From: Heligmosomoides polygyrus polygyrus
Taxonomy: Eukaryota > Nematoda > Chromadorea > Rhabditida > Heligmosomidae
NCBI GenBank assembly: GCA_947396885.1
Contig: OX377204.1
Coordinates: 94,808,728 to 94,872,727 of the forward strand
Length of the DNA stretch: 64,000 nt
Direction of reading: 5' to 3'
Numbering within the stretch: the stretch's first letter is position 1; every line of letters starts with the position of its first letter. Under the pieces are notes generated by a model. That model did not search any database. It saw nothing but the letters and a program-made list of their open reading frames with translations, and was not told the origin of the DNA. The position numbers were made by a program, and so were the translations under genes. Below, piece by piece: positions 10,991 through 21,316 of this stretch.

Positions 10991-11756
10991 AAGGGAATTA
11001 GTGTGATATTTGGTACTAAATATGAATTGGATTGCGTGAATTTTTTTGCCAATAGATCACGTAACAACCCATACATAGAGCTTTCTGGCGAGAACCACAG
11101 AAACAACATGATCATCCACTGCGTGCAAGATTAGTATTGGGCAATCGACACTGAAAATCAAGACTGATGCATGCATATCATAGGTAATTTTGAAAACAAA
11201 TGGACTTCTAGTACTTTTTTATACGTTGCTCAGTTTCCATCTTTGTATTTCCATTATTTTCCATTAGATCTGCGACCAGCCTTCGAATTACAGCGTCAGG
11301 AAACCATCGTATGGGCTGGAACAGATGTTTCTAATAGCAACAGCAATCATTGATCAAAATCGTTTCATTACGGACTATGCTTCCCCAGTGCATAATGAAA
11401 GCGTCGAAAAGGGTATTAAATGCAGATTCAAGGATAAGCCCGTGAGGAGGGTAGCCCTCCATAGATAGGTCCATCGCCAACTTTGTCGACACCCTAGAAA
11501 AGAACAAGAATCACTTGAAACACTCTCTAGTTCGAGAAATATTTGAGATATTCACGCTGATCCCATGGAGTGACCCCAAAAAACAACTGTGTTATTTCCA
11601 CAGTGACGTTTCACGTAGCTGTATACAAGCCTACTGTCGTTTACTAATCCCTGTTCATCTGGAGTTCCATCGGAGTCACCGTAGCCTGTAAATTGACTAT
11701 CAGTATAATGAATTTAGAGCACTACATCAAAAGTGGAGTTAAGATAGAACCTCTGT
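10991..11756. other. No gene recognised
   Basis: Mixed-composition DNA. Reading frames on both strands are short and without splice support. Confidence 0.35.
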
Positions 11757-11832
11757 AGTCGAATGTGACTACATGGTAGTCCAAACCATTGAGCAGGTTG
11801 TATAAAGCAACTCGGTGTCCGTAGGTTCTAAA
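11757..11832 (+). pseudogene. Decayed relative of the 36133-36690 ORF
   Basis: The frame starting at the GTCGAATGTGAC string gives VECDYMVVQTIEQVV, a stop, then SNSVSVG. This aligns with VERNHMIIHVIKQIG...NTVRV near the end of the 36133-36690 ORF. Conservation is better at the peptide than at the DNA level. One in-frame stop is present and no upstream frame could be joined. Confidence 0.45.
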
Positions 11833-11886
11833 TGAATAAGATTAGGAAGAAACTTCAAACCACGACGCATTTTAAGCATAATTTAG

Positions 11887-11960
11887 GATCGTGTGGTAGC
11901 GCAATCGGTAGGGATGCACCTGCTGCGTGCACAACTTCAGTTTCCTGGTTCGTTTCTCGC
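11887..11960 (+). repeat. tRNA-like sequence, possible SINE head
   Basis: A box A-like GTAGCGCAATCGGTAGG is followed at about tRNA spacing by a box B-like TGGTTCGTTTCTC. It resembles the tRNA-like head of the SINE at 34294-34624. No acceptor stem is evident, so a functional tRNA gene is unlikely. Confidence 0.4.
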
Positions 11961-12000
11961 CCAGTTCATCTACATCTTCTACCCTTTAAAGTCTGTGTAT

Positions 12001-12360
12001 GGCCTATGTCATACCTTCGCTCACCCCGAGCGAAGGCGACGAACAGAGCGATGAGCGAAGTCTCTTCGCTAGCGTGGAGCTAGGGAATAGGCGCGCAGTT
12101 AATAGCGTTGTGTGCAGCTGCGTCGTAGCATCGCTACCGATGCTGCCCGACGCTCTGCTCAGCTCAGCGACGCGGTCGCATCGGTAGCGGGTGCCGTATC
12201 GCTCGAAAGTATGACACCCCGCTAGCGAGGCTTCGCTAGCGGTGAATCGGACAACTGCTACAGGCGTCTGCCCCTCCACAACGTCTGATACCGTCCCTTC
12301 CCCAATTATGTTAGTTGTCCATCGCCTTCGCTAGCAAAGAGCGATGGTATGACATAGGCC
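12001..12360. mobile_element. MITE, GGCCTATGG-TIR family, copy 2
   Basis: A 360-bp element with ends GGCCTATGTCATACC and GGTATGACATAGGCC, flanked by TAT at 11998-12000 and 12361-12363. The interior is a GC-rich imperfect palindrome (CTTCGCT/AGCGAAG motifs) different from copies 1 and 4, so this is a separate subfamily. It is non-coding. Confidence 0.8.
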
Positions 12361-12860
12361 TATTGGACCAGACTCGCATGGGAAGGGCAAAACACTGGAA
12401 TTTACATTGGCCTGTCACGCAACGTACGGTATAGCTAAAGTTTCCTCCACAATATCCCGTGAAAGTAGAATTTGCAGCGTATCCAAATCAGTGCTGACGT
12501 TGTTGTTGCAGTTAAAGAAGGCATATCCAGATTCGCAATTGATTACGTCAACGTTCTTCGTGACCAATATAATAACCCAACATCAATTAGAAAAACGAAG
12601 CTTTTTGGGAACCCGGTGGTCGCTTCCTCGCTTCAATAAAGACTACCCACACTCTCCGACCGCCCATGGGAGGTACCGTGCCTTTATGTGACCCATGTTG
12701 TACTTCTCACAAATATCGCCATATCATTGATGTCTCGCAGATAAATCGAAATGGAAGAAGCGTGTTGTATTTCACATCTCTACTGCGGGGTCCTGCCTCA
12801 TTGCACTTTCTAATCACATTAGTTAACTACGCTAGCGAATACATGAGCGACTAAGATGTA
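12361..12860. other. No gene recognised
   Basis: The plus-strand frame at 12407-12691 has no recognisable motif or splice signals. Confidence 0.35.
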
Positions 12861-14501
12861 CAGGGTGAACCAAAATAACGTGGACAAGATTTTTTGTCAT
12901 AATTATAAAGCAACCAACAATTCGAGAATATGGCGACTAAATTACAACAAGACAAATTAAGGTTAAGGTACATCACGTTCAAGCGGTTTCGAACTGACCT
13001 TCCTTGGAATGATGCAGAGGGCTTAACGTTTCGCGAAGTTTTCGGCGATGGGCCGCAAGTCATCAGAAGACAATCGGTCCACTCCTGACGAAAGGATACC
13101 TTCAGGGACTCGAGACTGCGTTGGTGTTTTAGCCGGCCATAGCTTCCAAAATGAACTACACACTGTAGTCCATCGGATTCAAATGCGGAGAGTACGGCGG
13201 CTATTTTGAAGGCGTGATGTATCACCTGCATCACCTGTCGTCCCGTTGATCATCGACTTGCTCGAGCGGGCGCCAACAGCGTCTCCATTCGTCCCTGTCG
13301 CGTGCTAGAGTGTTCCAATGGATCCTCCTCGCTAGAGGGACACGAAGAGCGTCATAGCGGTCGTTCAGGGCTTTCACGGAGAAGTCCGACCAACGCGTTG
13401 GTAGGCGTCCTGGTGTTCTCTTGACATCCCGCGGAATCCAGTCGGTGAGGGCTCTCGTCCAGCGGGTGTCTGCGAATCGCACTACGTAGCCGGCCCACCT
13501 AATTTTCGACAACTTGGCCCACGCCGAAACGCCGACGAAGCTCGGAACTCCGGAGGCCTTCTCTCACTTGCGTGAGTAGTGTCACTCCGAGCATCGTCCT
13601 CTCGATTCCACACTGCACGACGCTGATCGCGTGTTCATCCTGCTTTCGTGTAGCCCAGGTCTCTGAGGCGTATGTTAGGGCAGGAAGAACAGTGGAGTCG
13701 CACAGGTGGGCACGGAGTAGGACGTTCTTCGCCTTCTTCGCGACTTCTTCGACGCTCTCGAAAGCTCCCAAGCCGTTCGTTTCCTCCTGCTAAGCTCTGG
13801 TGCTAGATCGTTGGCCATGTTGACTTCGCGACCCTGATACCCACAGCTGGAGCATTCGGAGGAGTTCGTTCCGCTGAGCGAGAATGAGGCATCAGAAACT
13901 TGTCCGTTCCTCATGAACATCCTCTTCGTAAGATTCAGCTGCAGTCCAACATTCCCACATACACTATCGAAGTCGGCCAGCATTAGCTCCGCCTGGCTGA
14001 TGCTCGGTGTTATGAGCACGATGTCGTCAGCAAAGCGAAGATGATGTTGTTGACGGCCGTCGGCCTTCACTCCCATGTCTTCCCATTTTTGGGACTTCAT
14101 CCAATTTCTCCGACTTCATCACAAGGCGTGATGAAGTCGGGGAAATTGGCCTTGCTCCGCGCCTGCGTACTATTCGCCTTGTGTGCGGGAGGAGAGGAGA
14201 TCTGTTGAAGCGTCCAGTGGGTATCAATGAAGCGCTGCTGAGCGCGAGGAAGAACTACGGACTCGAGAATGTCTCGCTGGTACACATCTTTGGCGATTCT
14301 TACTCCATTACCCGCGAAAGCCACGGGGTCTTGCCACTGACGGAGATTCTGCCCAAAGCCATTACCGATTACAGGTTCTGGCGGTACACCTGATGTACCT
14401 TAATGTTTGTAGTATTTCAAATTAGTCGTAGTTTTCTCGAATTTTTTCTTGGTTTTTTATAATTACGATAAAGTCTTTCCGCGTTATTTTGGTTCACACT
14501 G
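12861..14501 (-). mobile_element. Tc1/mariner-type transposon remnant interrupted by an RTE fragment
   Basis: The inverted ends CAGGGTGAACCAAAATAACG (12861) and its complement (ending 14501) are flanked by TA on both sides (12859-12860, 14502-14503). A transposase fragment on the minus strand (about 14400 to 14123, containing DVYQRDILESVVLPRAQQ and ANFPDFITP) continues, after the retrotransposon insertion, at 13208 to about 13000 with PPYSPHLNPMDYS. This is the third-aspartate region of the mariner-related transposases with QQDxAPAH and SPDLNPMDY motifs. The second-aspartate motif reads LQQISSPPAHK, so it is degenerate, and stops are present. The N-terminal part is deleted. Confidence 0.75.
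13220..14122 (-). pseudogene. RTE-type non-LTR retrotransposon 3' fragment
   Basis: The minus strand encodes the reverse transcriptase YxDD-box region (HHLRFADDIVLITPSISQAE, about 14040-13980) followed by an RTE-type C-terminal segment ([60 protein letters not shown]) ending near 13231. Frameshifts break it at about 13850 and 13510, with a small deletion at the latter. It ends in the short GGTGATGCAGGTGAT tail typical of RTE elements. An 11-bp duplication (AAGGCGTGATG at 13209-13219 and 14123-14133) flanks it. It is 5'-truncated, with no endonuclease domain, and matches the type common in hookworm-group genomes. Confidence 0.85.
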
Positions 14502-15241
14502 TATAGTTGCAGCAATGATGCATCACAGGTGCATGAAACTTTCAATTCAGGTCGATTAGCATTCTTAATCGTACTGAAACTCTCTACCGTTTCGAAAAAA
14601 CGCATGAGGAACAGTACATCTGCTATGTTCTGTGAAGGGAGGTTCCCCCTGTGTATTTTCCATAACTGGTAGCTTTAGTTTTGTCGCAGTAGACCTAGGT
14701 ATCCTCCTCCAGATATCGTATGTACCCAAGCGTGCTTATGGTCTACCCTTTAAAAGTTTTCCGAGAAAAAAGAAAAGGAAACTATACCGGTCATGCGCGG
14801 TACCGTGCAGATAAACAACGATGTTGTATTTTGTATCCGAAAGCGAACTCTCCATTCTATCTTGTCCAACAAATGTTTCCTTTCTGTAGGCGTCTGATAA
14901 TGTTTTTGGAAGCATGTGCCTATCAGAAGTGAAGTATATTCAACTGACGTTTGGATATGAAACGAAGAGCTGTTGTCTAACCAGACGCCTATTTTGCCTG
15001 CCTGTCCGTGGAGGTAAAACGCCCTTCCCAGGTATTTCACCTTGTTTGAAGTGAGGTTGTTATAGTTCGTCCATGGCACTCTCCCTACAAAACGATGGAG
15101 CCTTCACGTTGTTATACTTATACTTCCTAATCGCGTTGTGATCAACCAATCCACTGTAATAGGTTAGTAATCTAGAAGAAATCGTAGTTGGTCGAGGTCG
15201 GTCGATGGCACCTCTTCCGTTCGGTCGATGCTCAAACCTGT
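14502..15241. other. No gene recognised
   Basis: Mixed sequence. A minus-strand frame at 14750-15079 lacks motifs or splice evidence. Confidence 0.35.
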
Positions 15242-15435
15242 GGCCTTATTCATGAACGCTCCCGGAAACGTTAACGATATCCCACGGTAAGCAGGTCGGA
15301 AACTCGAAATAGCTGTCCATGAAACGAATACGAGCATGAAAACCAAGCGCGTTCCGGGAAGCTGGGAAGGAGATGGACGAAAGCGAGAAGATCTCGCTTA
15401 TCTTTCCGATCCTGCCGTTTTATGAATATGGCCAC
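15242..15435. mobile_element. MITE, GCCGTATTCATGAACGTTCCCG family, copy 2
   Basis: Left end GGCCTTATTCATGAACG; right end TTATGAATATGGCC. The interior shares the AACATGAAAACCAA-GCGCGTTCCGGG-type segment with copy 1 at 4991-5189. It is more diverged than copy 3. Confidence 0.7.
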
Positions 15436-16136
15436 TGATGTCTAGTAAACACAGAAATTACGGGATCGCTGGCATCACCATGCGAAAAACTTATCACAGT
15501 TCAAGTCTGAACAGTTAGCTGATAACTCGGTTTTATCTCTTATCCCTGTGTTATTCTGGTAGTTAAGTGCTTCTCATAGCACCATTTCCACCGGCGAAGG
15601 GCATGACTCGACGATCACTTGGCTATGTGCGTACGCACAGAGATGAGCTGATGTAGCTTGAATGAATTTAGCGAGAACTAAACGTTGGATTACACTTTTC
15701 CTGAGTTTCAAGAGATAAGTGCATCTGAAAGCTCAGCTGCATGGAAAGGAAACGTCTCCACTTACGGAAGGTTGAAAAGAACGCCTTCTCCAAGAGAATT
15801 GGATATAACGCATACATCAAGGGAGCAACAACAAAAACTATAAATATTAGGAATAATATCATACACAACAACACTTTACACCTGAAAAGTACAGCTCAAC
15901 TCGATATGTTAGAGTGGTACAGGCGGCAACGCGCCTTAGGGTATGGTGGGAGCAGCATGTAGCCTTTTAACCGATTATATGTTGAAAAACACAAGCGGCT
16001 TAAAACAGAACACACAGTGCTAGAAATATTCTAAAAGAAAAAATATTAAAACAAAAAAGTGGCATAAAAATCTAAAAAATAAACTCAGTTATTCTGTCAT
16101 CGGTACATTTTGGCATGTCGCAGACCCTACGCTGCC
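15436..16136. other. No gene recognised
   Basis: AT-rich toward the right. Opposing short frames at 15668-15874 and 15741-15962 have no further support. Confidence 0.35.
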
Positions 16137-16170
16137 ATGTGTCACATGTTACAGGCATGATCTTGCCATA

Positions 16171-16461
16171 AGGATAAGGATAAAGGACGGCGTTACTCAA
16201 TCCCTCCTGGGATGCGCCAGCGCATTCTACTTCTACGGGATGTCGTGGAGGTGATATGAATGCGTATTTGGCCATACAATGACTTGCGGTGGCCAGCCGA
16301 TGAACAAGTCAGCGCTCTATCCTTCCCAGACAAGTCTGGTACCAATTCACCGACCCCGGAAGGATGGAAGGCTTGGTTGGCCTGGGCGGGAAATCCGAAC
16401 CAGGAACCTGGTATCGGGTGCACGCGACAGTCGCGCCACCTCGACTGCGCTACACGCGCCC
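16171..16461 (-). mobile_element. tRNA-derived SINE, copy A, with 12-bp target duplication
   Basis: The minus-strand head starts GGGCGCGTGTAGCGCAGTCG (box A) and has box B TGGTTCGGATTTCC; the body ends in an (AAGGAT)n-type tail read on the plus strand as AGGATAAGGATAAAGG. GATCTTGCCATA flanks it at 16159-16170 and 16462-16473. The sequence rejoined across the duplication matches the uninterrupted element X at about 46336. Other copies: 34294-34624 and 62511-62777. It would be mobilised by a LINE, which one is not determined. Confidence 0.85.
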
Positions 16462-17078
16462 GATCTTGCCATACGCGCTTAAAATCTACACCGTAACCTT
16501 ATCGCTTGTTTTCCCGTGCCCGCGGCTTCATAAATACGGCCTGAGATAATCGCAAAGTCATCAAGAACTCATTCTCCACATCGGCATTGCACTGGAAGGT
16601 TGCGTTAGCCATCACTCCGGTATCACTCTTTGCCTGGTCCTTGGTGTTCAGAGCACATTTTTGGTGAAATGGTACCCGAACAACGAAAAAATAAACTGTT
16701 GTGGCTAATGGGGAAGTGAACTTCCAGTCAAAGCAGAGAACAACACATAAGAACCTAACGAGGAAGGTCAAAGAGGTCACCGTGGAGTTTCTCAAAGCGA
16801 CCTATATTGGGTTGTAGGGCGTTGTCTGGGAAGCACCATAGTGGTTTCCAAATTTCCTGCGGACCTCTGGGTAGGTCAAAAATGGCAAAAAACTGTACCG
16901 CTTCAGTGCGGGCCGATAACGCAAAACTGACGCCTGGAATACACTTGTCGTGCCCACAAATAGTCCTGCAAAAGGTTTGGTGCTTCAATCATTGCTAGAA
17001 CCTAGGAATTGATTAATTCCTAATTGAAGCGAGACGGCGCATTCACGGGAGGCGCGCGCCACTAGGGTTCCAGCGACT

Positions 17079-17152
17079 GGATGGCGGAATGGTTAGCGGG
17101 GCGGACTTGCAGGAGGGAAGTCGACGGTTCGATTCTGGGGGTGTGGTTTCTG
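17079..17152 (+). repeat. tRNA-like segment in the left Tc5-like inverted repeat
   Basis: Box A-like GATGGCGGAATGGTTAGCG and box B-like ACGGTTCGATTCTGG at tRNA spacing. The partner at 18537-18611 keeps a perfect box B (GGTTCGATTCC). The ends do not form a convincing acceptor stem, so this is called tRNA-like rather than a tRNA gene. Confidence 0.5.
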
Positions 17153-17536
17153 CATTGCTGGGCGCACATCTTGCGTTTTTGCCACCGTAAAGTGCTTTTC
17201 TGTCACCACTAGGTGTCATATTCGATTTCCAACCCTGATTTCAACCTTCTGTGATACGATTTTACTTCAAAATACAAGTCACGCTAATGAATATGCAATA
17301 AACTGCTGAACAGTTCTGGTAACGTTCTATAAAACACGCGAAGCAAAGCAGCTTCTGACACCAGAAGCAGCGGATAAATGCCAAGGAAGAGCAGCCGGAA
17401 GCTTCCTGCCAGGACGTGTCGACAGGCACTTCATCGAAGGCGTAGTCCGCCGGTGTTGAGAAGTGCCCCGGATGCGTGTCCACATATCCAGCCACCCACG
17501 CGTACGCAAAGCACCTTCGAAAACCGGAGCGCAGAA

Positions 17537-18150
17537 TTACCTATACGTCTGACTGACCACCTGCCAGGACGGGTGCCTTGAAAATTGCCTTAAAAATTTA
17601 AGCATCAAGTGAGCTGGTCCGAAGCGATTCATGATTAACTTCAAAATATTGTCTTTTGAGAAGCAGTTGAAATCCGGACGGAAGTGGAGCACATGTTCAT
17701 GAATTCGCCGGATGAACCGTTTGAAAAGCCAGAAGGAGTTTACATCGAGAGGCTGGTAAAGGCTCGTCGCTCCTGGCGGTATTGTCATCAGCTTGAGATC
17801 TTTTCCAGCAGGCACCTCGGAAACGAGGTTCTCGTGATCCCTGAACCCATGCTAGCTGTCAAGGAGGACAATGGTTAGGGGTGCTGCCGAAGAGCCAACC
17901 GCGCATTCTCGAAAGAAACGCGGGACTTGTTGCTTCATCATGATGTGGCTCGTTCCCGCCACTATAAGAAGGTTTGGTGCCGACCAGTGCATTGAGGAAA
18001 CGGTCCACTAGCCTCCTGCAAAGTCAAAAAGAGCTTGTCTCCAAGTCCGCCGTCGGCGTATAGCATTGGAACAGCAGTGTACGAATGGGTCAGTGACGAC
18101 AGGGATTGCACAACACGAGACACTTGCTCCATTCCAATAGGTGCCAGCTT
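17537..18150 (-). pseudogene. Tc5-like (pogo/DDE_1-type) transposase remnant
   Basis: Minus-strand motifs in order: THSYTAVPMLYADGGLGDK and LFLTLQEASGPFP (about 18120-18010); LTIVLLDS (second catalytic aspartate, about 17870); KLMTIPPGATSLYQPLDV (third aspartate in QPLDV, about 17790-17735); and the helical FKRFIRRIHEHV tail. The ending frame is open at 17537-17815. At least one stop (TAG after VLLDS) and frameshifts separate the pieces, and the DNA-binding N-terminus is missing, so it is inactive. The DDE_1 assignment rests on the IPPGATSxxQPLDV motif. Confidence 0.8.
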
Positions 18151-18536
18151 GAGTAGGCGAGCAGCGTATGCTTACATGTAGCGCGCGTATGTGGCAGCTG
18201 GATATGTGGACACGCATCCGGGGCACTTCTCAACACCGGCGGACTACGCCTTCGATGAAGCGCCTGTCGACACGCCCTGCCAGAAAGCTTCCGGCTGCTC
18301 TTCCTTGGCATTTATCCGCTGCTGCTGGTGTCAGAAGCTGCTTTGCTTCGCGTGTTTTATAGAACGTTACCACAACTGTTCAGCAGTTTATTGCATATTC
18401 ATTAGCGTGACTTGTATTTTGAAGTAAAATCGTATCACAGAAGGTTGAAATCAGGGTTGGAAATCGAACATGACACCTAGTGGTGACAGAAAAGCACTTT
18501 ACGGTGGCAAAAACGCAAGATGTGCGCCCAGCAATG

Positions 18537-18611
18537 CAGAAACCACACCCCCGGAATCGAACCGTCGACCCTCCCTCCCGCAAGTCCGCCACGCTAACCA
18601 CTCCGCCATCC
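18537..18611 (-). repeat. tRNA-like segment in the right Tc5-like inverted repeat
   Basis: Minus-strand copy of 17079-17152 with box A GATGGCGGAGTGGTTAGCG and canonical box B GGTTCGATTCC. Its presence in both arms means it existed before, or was copied between, the inverted repeats. Confidence 0.5.
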
Positions 18612-19161
18612 AATCGCTGGGACCCTAGCGGCGCGCGCCTCCCGTGAATGCGCCGTCTCGCTTCAATTAGGAATTAATCAATTCCTAGGTTCTAGCAATG
18701 ATTGAAGCTCCAAACCTTTTGCAGGACTATTTGTGGGCACGACAAGTGTATTCCAGGCGTCAGTTTTGCGTTATCGGCCCGCACTGAAGCGGTACAGTTT
18801 TTTGCCATTTTTGACCTACCCAGAGGTCCGCAGGAAATTTGGAAACCACTATGGTGCTTCCCAGACAACGCCCTACAACCCAATATAGGTCGCTTTGAGA
18901 AACTCCACGGTGACCTCTTTGACCTTCCTCGTAAGGCCTTTCTTATACCACCGCTCACCTCGAGGGATGCCTAATGGTGTGCTCCCATATCGATCATATC
19001 GCGCAGCCCGATCAACGAAAAAATCAACAAAAAATCAGAACAGGAACAACATTCGCGATGGAACGACCTACGCAGAAGAAACGCCTCAAAAGATTAGGGT
19101 GTAGAAATTGTGCTGCCCGTGTGATGGAATCATTTTTATTCACATGTCTCATGTGACATTT

Positions 19162-20042
19162 GGTGCTTACGGTGTGGCAAACCTCACGGAATGTGATAGG
19201 AGAGCAAACGATTCGGCAAAAATTTGCAGTTTTCTTTTTTTAAATAACTTTTTTGGCGCAATGCAAGAAAGAGGGGGCATCCCATCAGTACTCAAACACA
19301 AGTACGAGGTGACGCGACATTTCCCACGTCTATGACGATTTTTACCCGGTTAGTTCTATGTTTCACTTCGGCGGTGCAGTTGTCGGCGGCGTCAGCGACA
19401 GTGCTGCGCGGGCTGCTACGCACTACGCCTTGGTCCGCGCGAGACGTATCGTTTGACCTAGGACCTTCTCGCTGCGACTTGCATCACACGTACTACGCGA
19501 CAGTTTGCTATAATGTGGGAAATCCCACGTCACCATATTCGACTGCTACGCTCAAGGCGGTCGAAGCCCATGGGCTGGCCGCTCCTATAAATGCACCGAT
19601 TTTTCTTGCCGTTTATATAGTTCCGTTTTGAAATCCAAGCTGGGAGGACCAGAAAAAAGTCTCCAGGATGCAGCCAGTCTGTGAGTTATTTGAGCCAAGC
19701 TCTGACCCTTGATCTCTATTACCTTGCTCTGGAAACAACGCAATATGGCTGATCCCCCTCTTGGGATTTGTAGATGACATTTTGGGCAAAAATAGGGTGG
19801 GGGCGGTCACCATGTAGTACAGTCTATTTGCTTTTTGAAACTGGATTTTTTTTCAGCAATAGTGTGTTCTACCCCACATAAACTAAAGTAGGCCATTTAT
19901 AATGTAACTGGACATACATGCGCCTTCTTACCAAAGCGCACAACCATTGAATAAGGGGTGACCCCCTTCTCCCGATTCTATTTGAACCACATTTTGTTTA
20001 GCGGCGACAATTATCATTTTTTACAGGTGGTTTCCGTTACTA
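19162..20042. other. Intergenic; weak 99-codon frame
   Basis: A plus-strand frame at 19332-19631 begins MTIFTRLVLCFTSAVQLSAA, signal-peptide-like, but has no recognisable domain and no splice or homology support. CCCACGTC-type strings recur near 19320 and 19525. I cannot support a gene here. Confidence 0.3.
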
Positions 20043-21316
20043 TTAGGGTGTCCCATAATTTTCTGGGCTATTTGAACCATAAGTGTTTGGCGCGTTAAAA
20101 CTTCTTTATACAAAATCCAAACGGGATGTTCTCTTGGCATAAGAAGGCGATTCGAATATGTTTCGCAACAGCATATCGATTACCTCTATCGGCCTGCTGC
20201 CCGCACTTTGGCAATTTCTCAAAAATGGAGCAGAAATCGACGTATCGCGACTTGTTTCTTCATCACTTTCGTTCTGGACAGTCTGCGTACGCTGCTCACA
20301 AAGCTATCGTTGCTTTGTTAGGTCCTGACGTCTGCAGCAAGTTTACGTGCGAAACTTGGCCCAATCGTTTCCGGAAGGGAATGTACAGCATTACGGACAA
20401 GAAGCATACTGGAAGAGCGATCGGACCGAATGAACGTCGAGTGCCTGCAGCAGTCAGGAGGCAACCTGCCAGAGGCGTAAGGACTATATCGAAGGCTATC
20501 TGTACTCCACGTGCCACTGTTCATCGTTACCTGAAACAAAGCGGAAGAAGAGCAGCCTTGCCAGGATGGATCCCGCATGCACTGACTCCGTCTCATAAGC
20601 GAGAGTGAGTGGTCACCTGTCAGAATAATCTCAACCGCGCAAAAACGACTGCGTGGTTGAGCACGATTGTAGCACAGTACGAGAGGTGGGGCATGTACGA
20701 TAACACACCACGGGTTATCCAGTGGCTTCTGAAGCACGCAAGACCAGAACGAATTCCGAAGCCGTCCCCACATGGGAAGAAGATTTTGCTCCCATTTTGG
20801 TTCGCGAGTCGGGAAGTCCTGCCTACTCGCTTTTGCCGAATGGGCAGGCGATTACAGCAGACTTGTTCATTGAAGATATGCTGGAGACGAAGCGTAAGCT
20901 GCTTGAGAAGTACCCGAGATTCGGTACTATTCGGTGTTAGTAGATAATGCACGACCGCATCGAGCGAAACGAACGCAGGAGACGGTAGGGAAGGAGTCTA
21001 TTTAAATTGCGGCACATCCTTCGTATTCACCAGATATCAGCCCTTGTGGCTGTGCTGCATTTAGAGGTCTTGCTCCTTTTTTCCATGAACAAACGATGCT
21101 CGTAACGTCAAGAGGTTCAGTGCGCAATTGAAAAATGGATCGGAAGCAGGCCAGCTTCCTTCTGATAGAATGCAATCAACTCTCTGCCCAATCGTTGGAG
21201 AAAGGTTGTGGCCACAGATGGAGAATATATCGATTGACTACCCTTGATCATTATGTTGCTGTAATAACTTTTTATAAAGATGGTATGATAGCCCAGAAAA
21301 TTATGGGACACCCTAA
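20043..21316 (+). mobile_element. mariner-like transposon, copy 1
   Basis: The 1274-bp element begins TTAGGGTGTCCCATAATTTT and ends in its exact complement, flanked by TA dinucleotides (20041-20042; 21317-21318). The length is typical of mariner (~1.3 kb). A second copy of the same family lies inverted at 31517-32740. It is nearly full length but coding-dead (see the transposase entry). Confidence 0.92.
20225..21150 (+). pseudogene. mariner-like transposase, inactivated
   Basis: ATG at 20225 opens an N-terminal helix-turn-helix region (YRDLFLHHFRSGQSAYAAH; later TISKAICTPRATVHRYLKQ). A single in-frame TGA at 20606-20608 interrupts it; the same frame resumes with the region that should hold the first catalytic aspartate, but IVAQYERWGMYDN lacks the DEKW aspartate. 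The central IPKPSPHGKK and DLFIEDMLETKRKLLEKYP follow. A one-base loss near 20933 shifts frame before VDNARPHRAKR (second aspartate kept). The third motif reads SPDISPCGC where SPDLxPxDY is expected, so the third aspartate is lost. Confidence 0.88.

Larger units (their letters stand above)
16759..18931 (-). mobile_element. Tc5-like DNA transposon with ~700-bp terminal inverted repeats
   Basis: Ends CGAGGAAGGTCAAAGAGGTC and its complement, flanked by TAA (16756-16758; 18932-18934) in a CTAAG context, matching the TNA duplication within CTNAG known for Tc5. The inverted repeats run to about 17500 and from about 18190. Total length is 2173 bp; C. elegans Tc5 is about 3.2 kb with ~0.5-kb repeats, so this copy is internally deleted. 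The centre holds a minus-strand DDE transposase remnant. Both repeats include a tRNA-like segment. The high arm similarity makes mirrored reading frames at 16755-16988 and 18702-18974, which are not genes. Confidence 0.88.
16137..19161. mobile_element. Inverted-repeat element X, copy 1, hosting a SINE and a Tc5-like transposon
   Basis: The terminal regions are inverted: left ATGTGTCACATG...GATCTTGCCATACG...ATCTACACCGTAA; right GGTGTAGAAATTGTG...GGAATCAT...CATGTGACATT. The other copy (about 46300-47060) has the same order without these two insertions. Here it is split by a SINE (16171-16461) and by a Tc5-like element (16759-18931). About 90 bp just right of the Tc5-like element have no counterpart in copy 2. 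No ORF of its own is seen. Confidence 0.65.

Noticed and set aside
16755..18974. Conserved protein found twice (KxQTFCRTICGHDKC...)
   Set aside because: The two frames are mirror images of the Tc5-like inverted repeats; identity is explained by arm similarity.
19332..19631. Possible secreted 99-residue protein
   Set aside because: Only a signal-like N-terminus; no domain, splice site or repeat of the peptide elsewhere.
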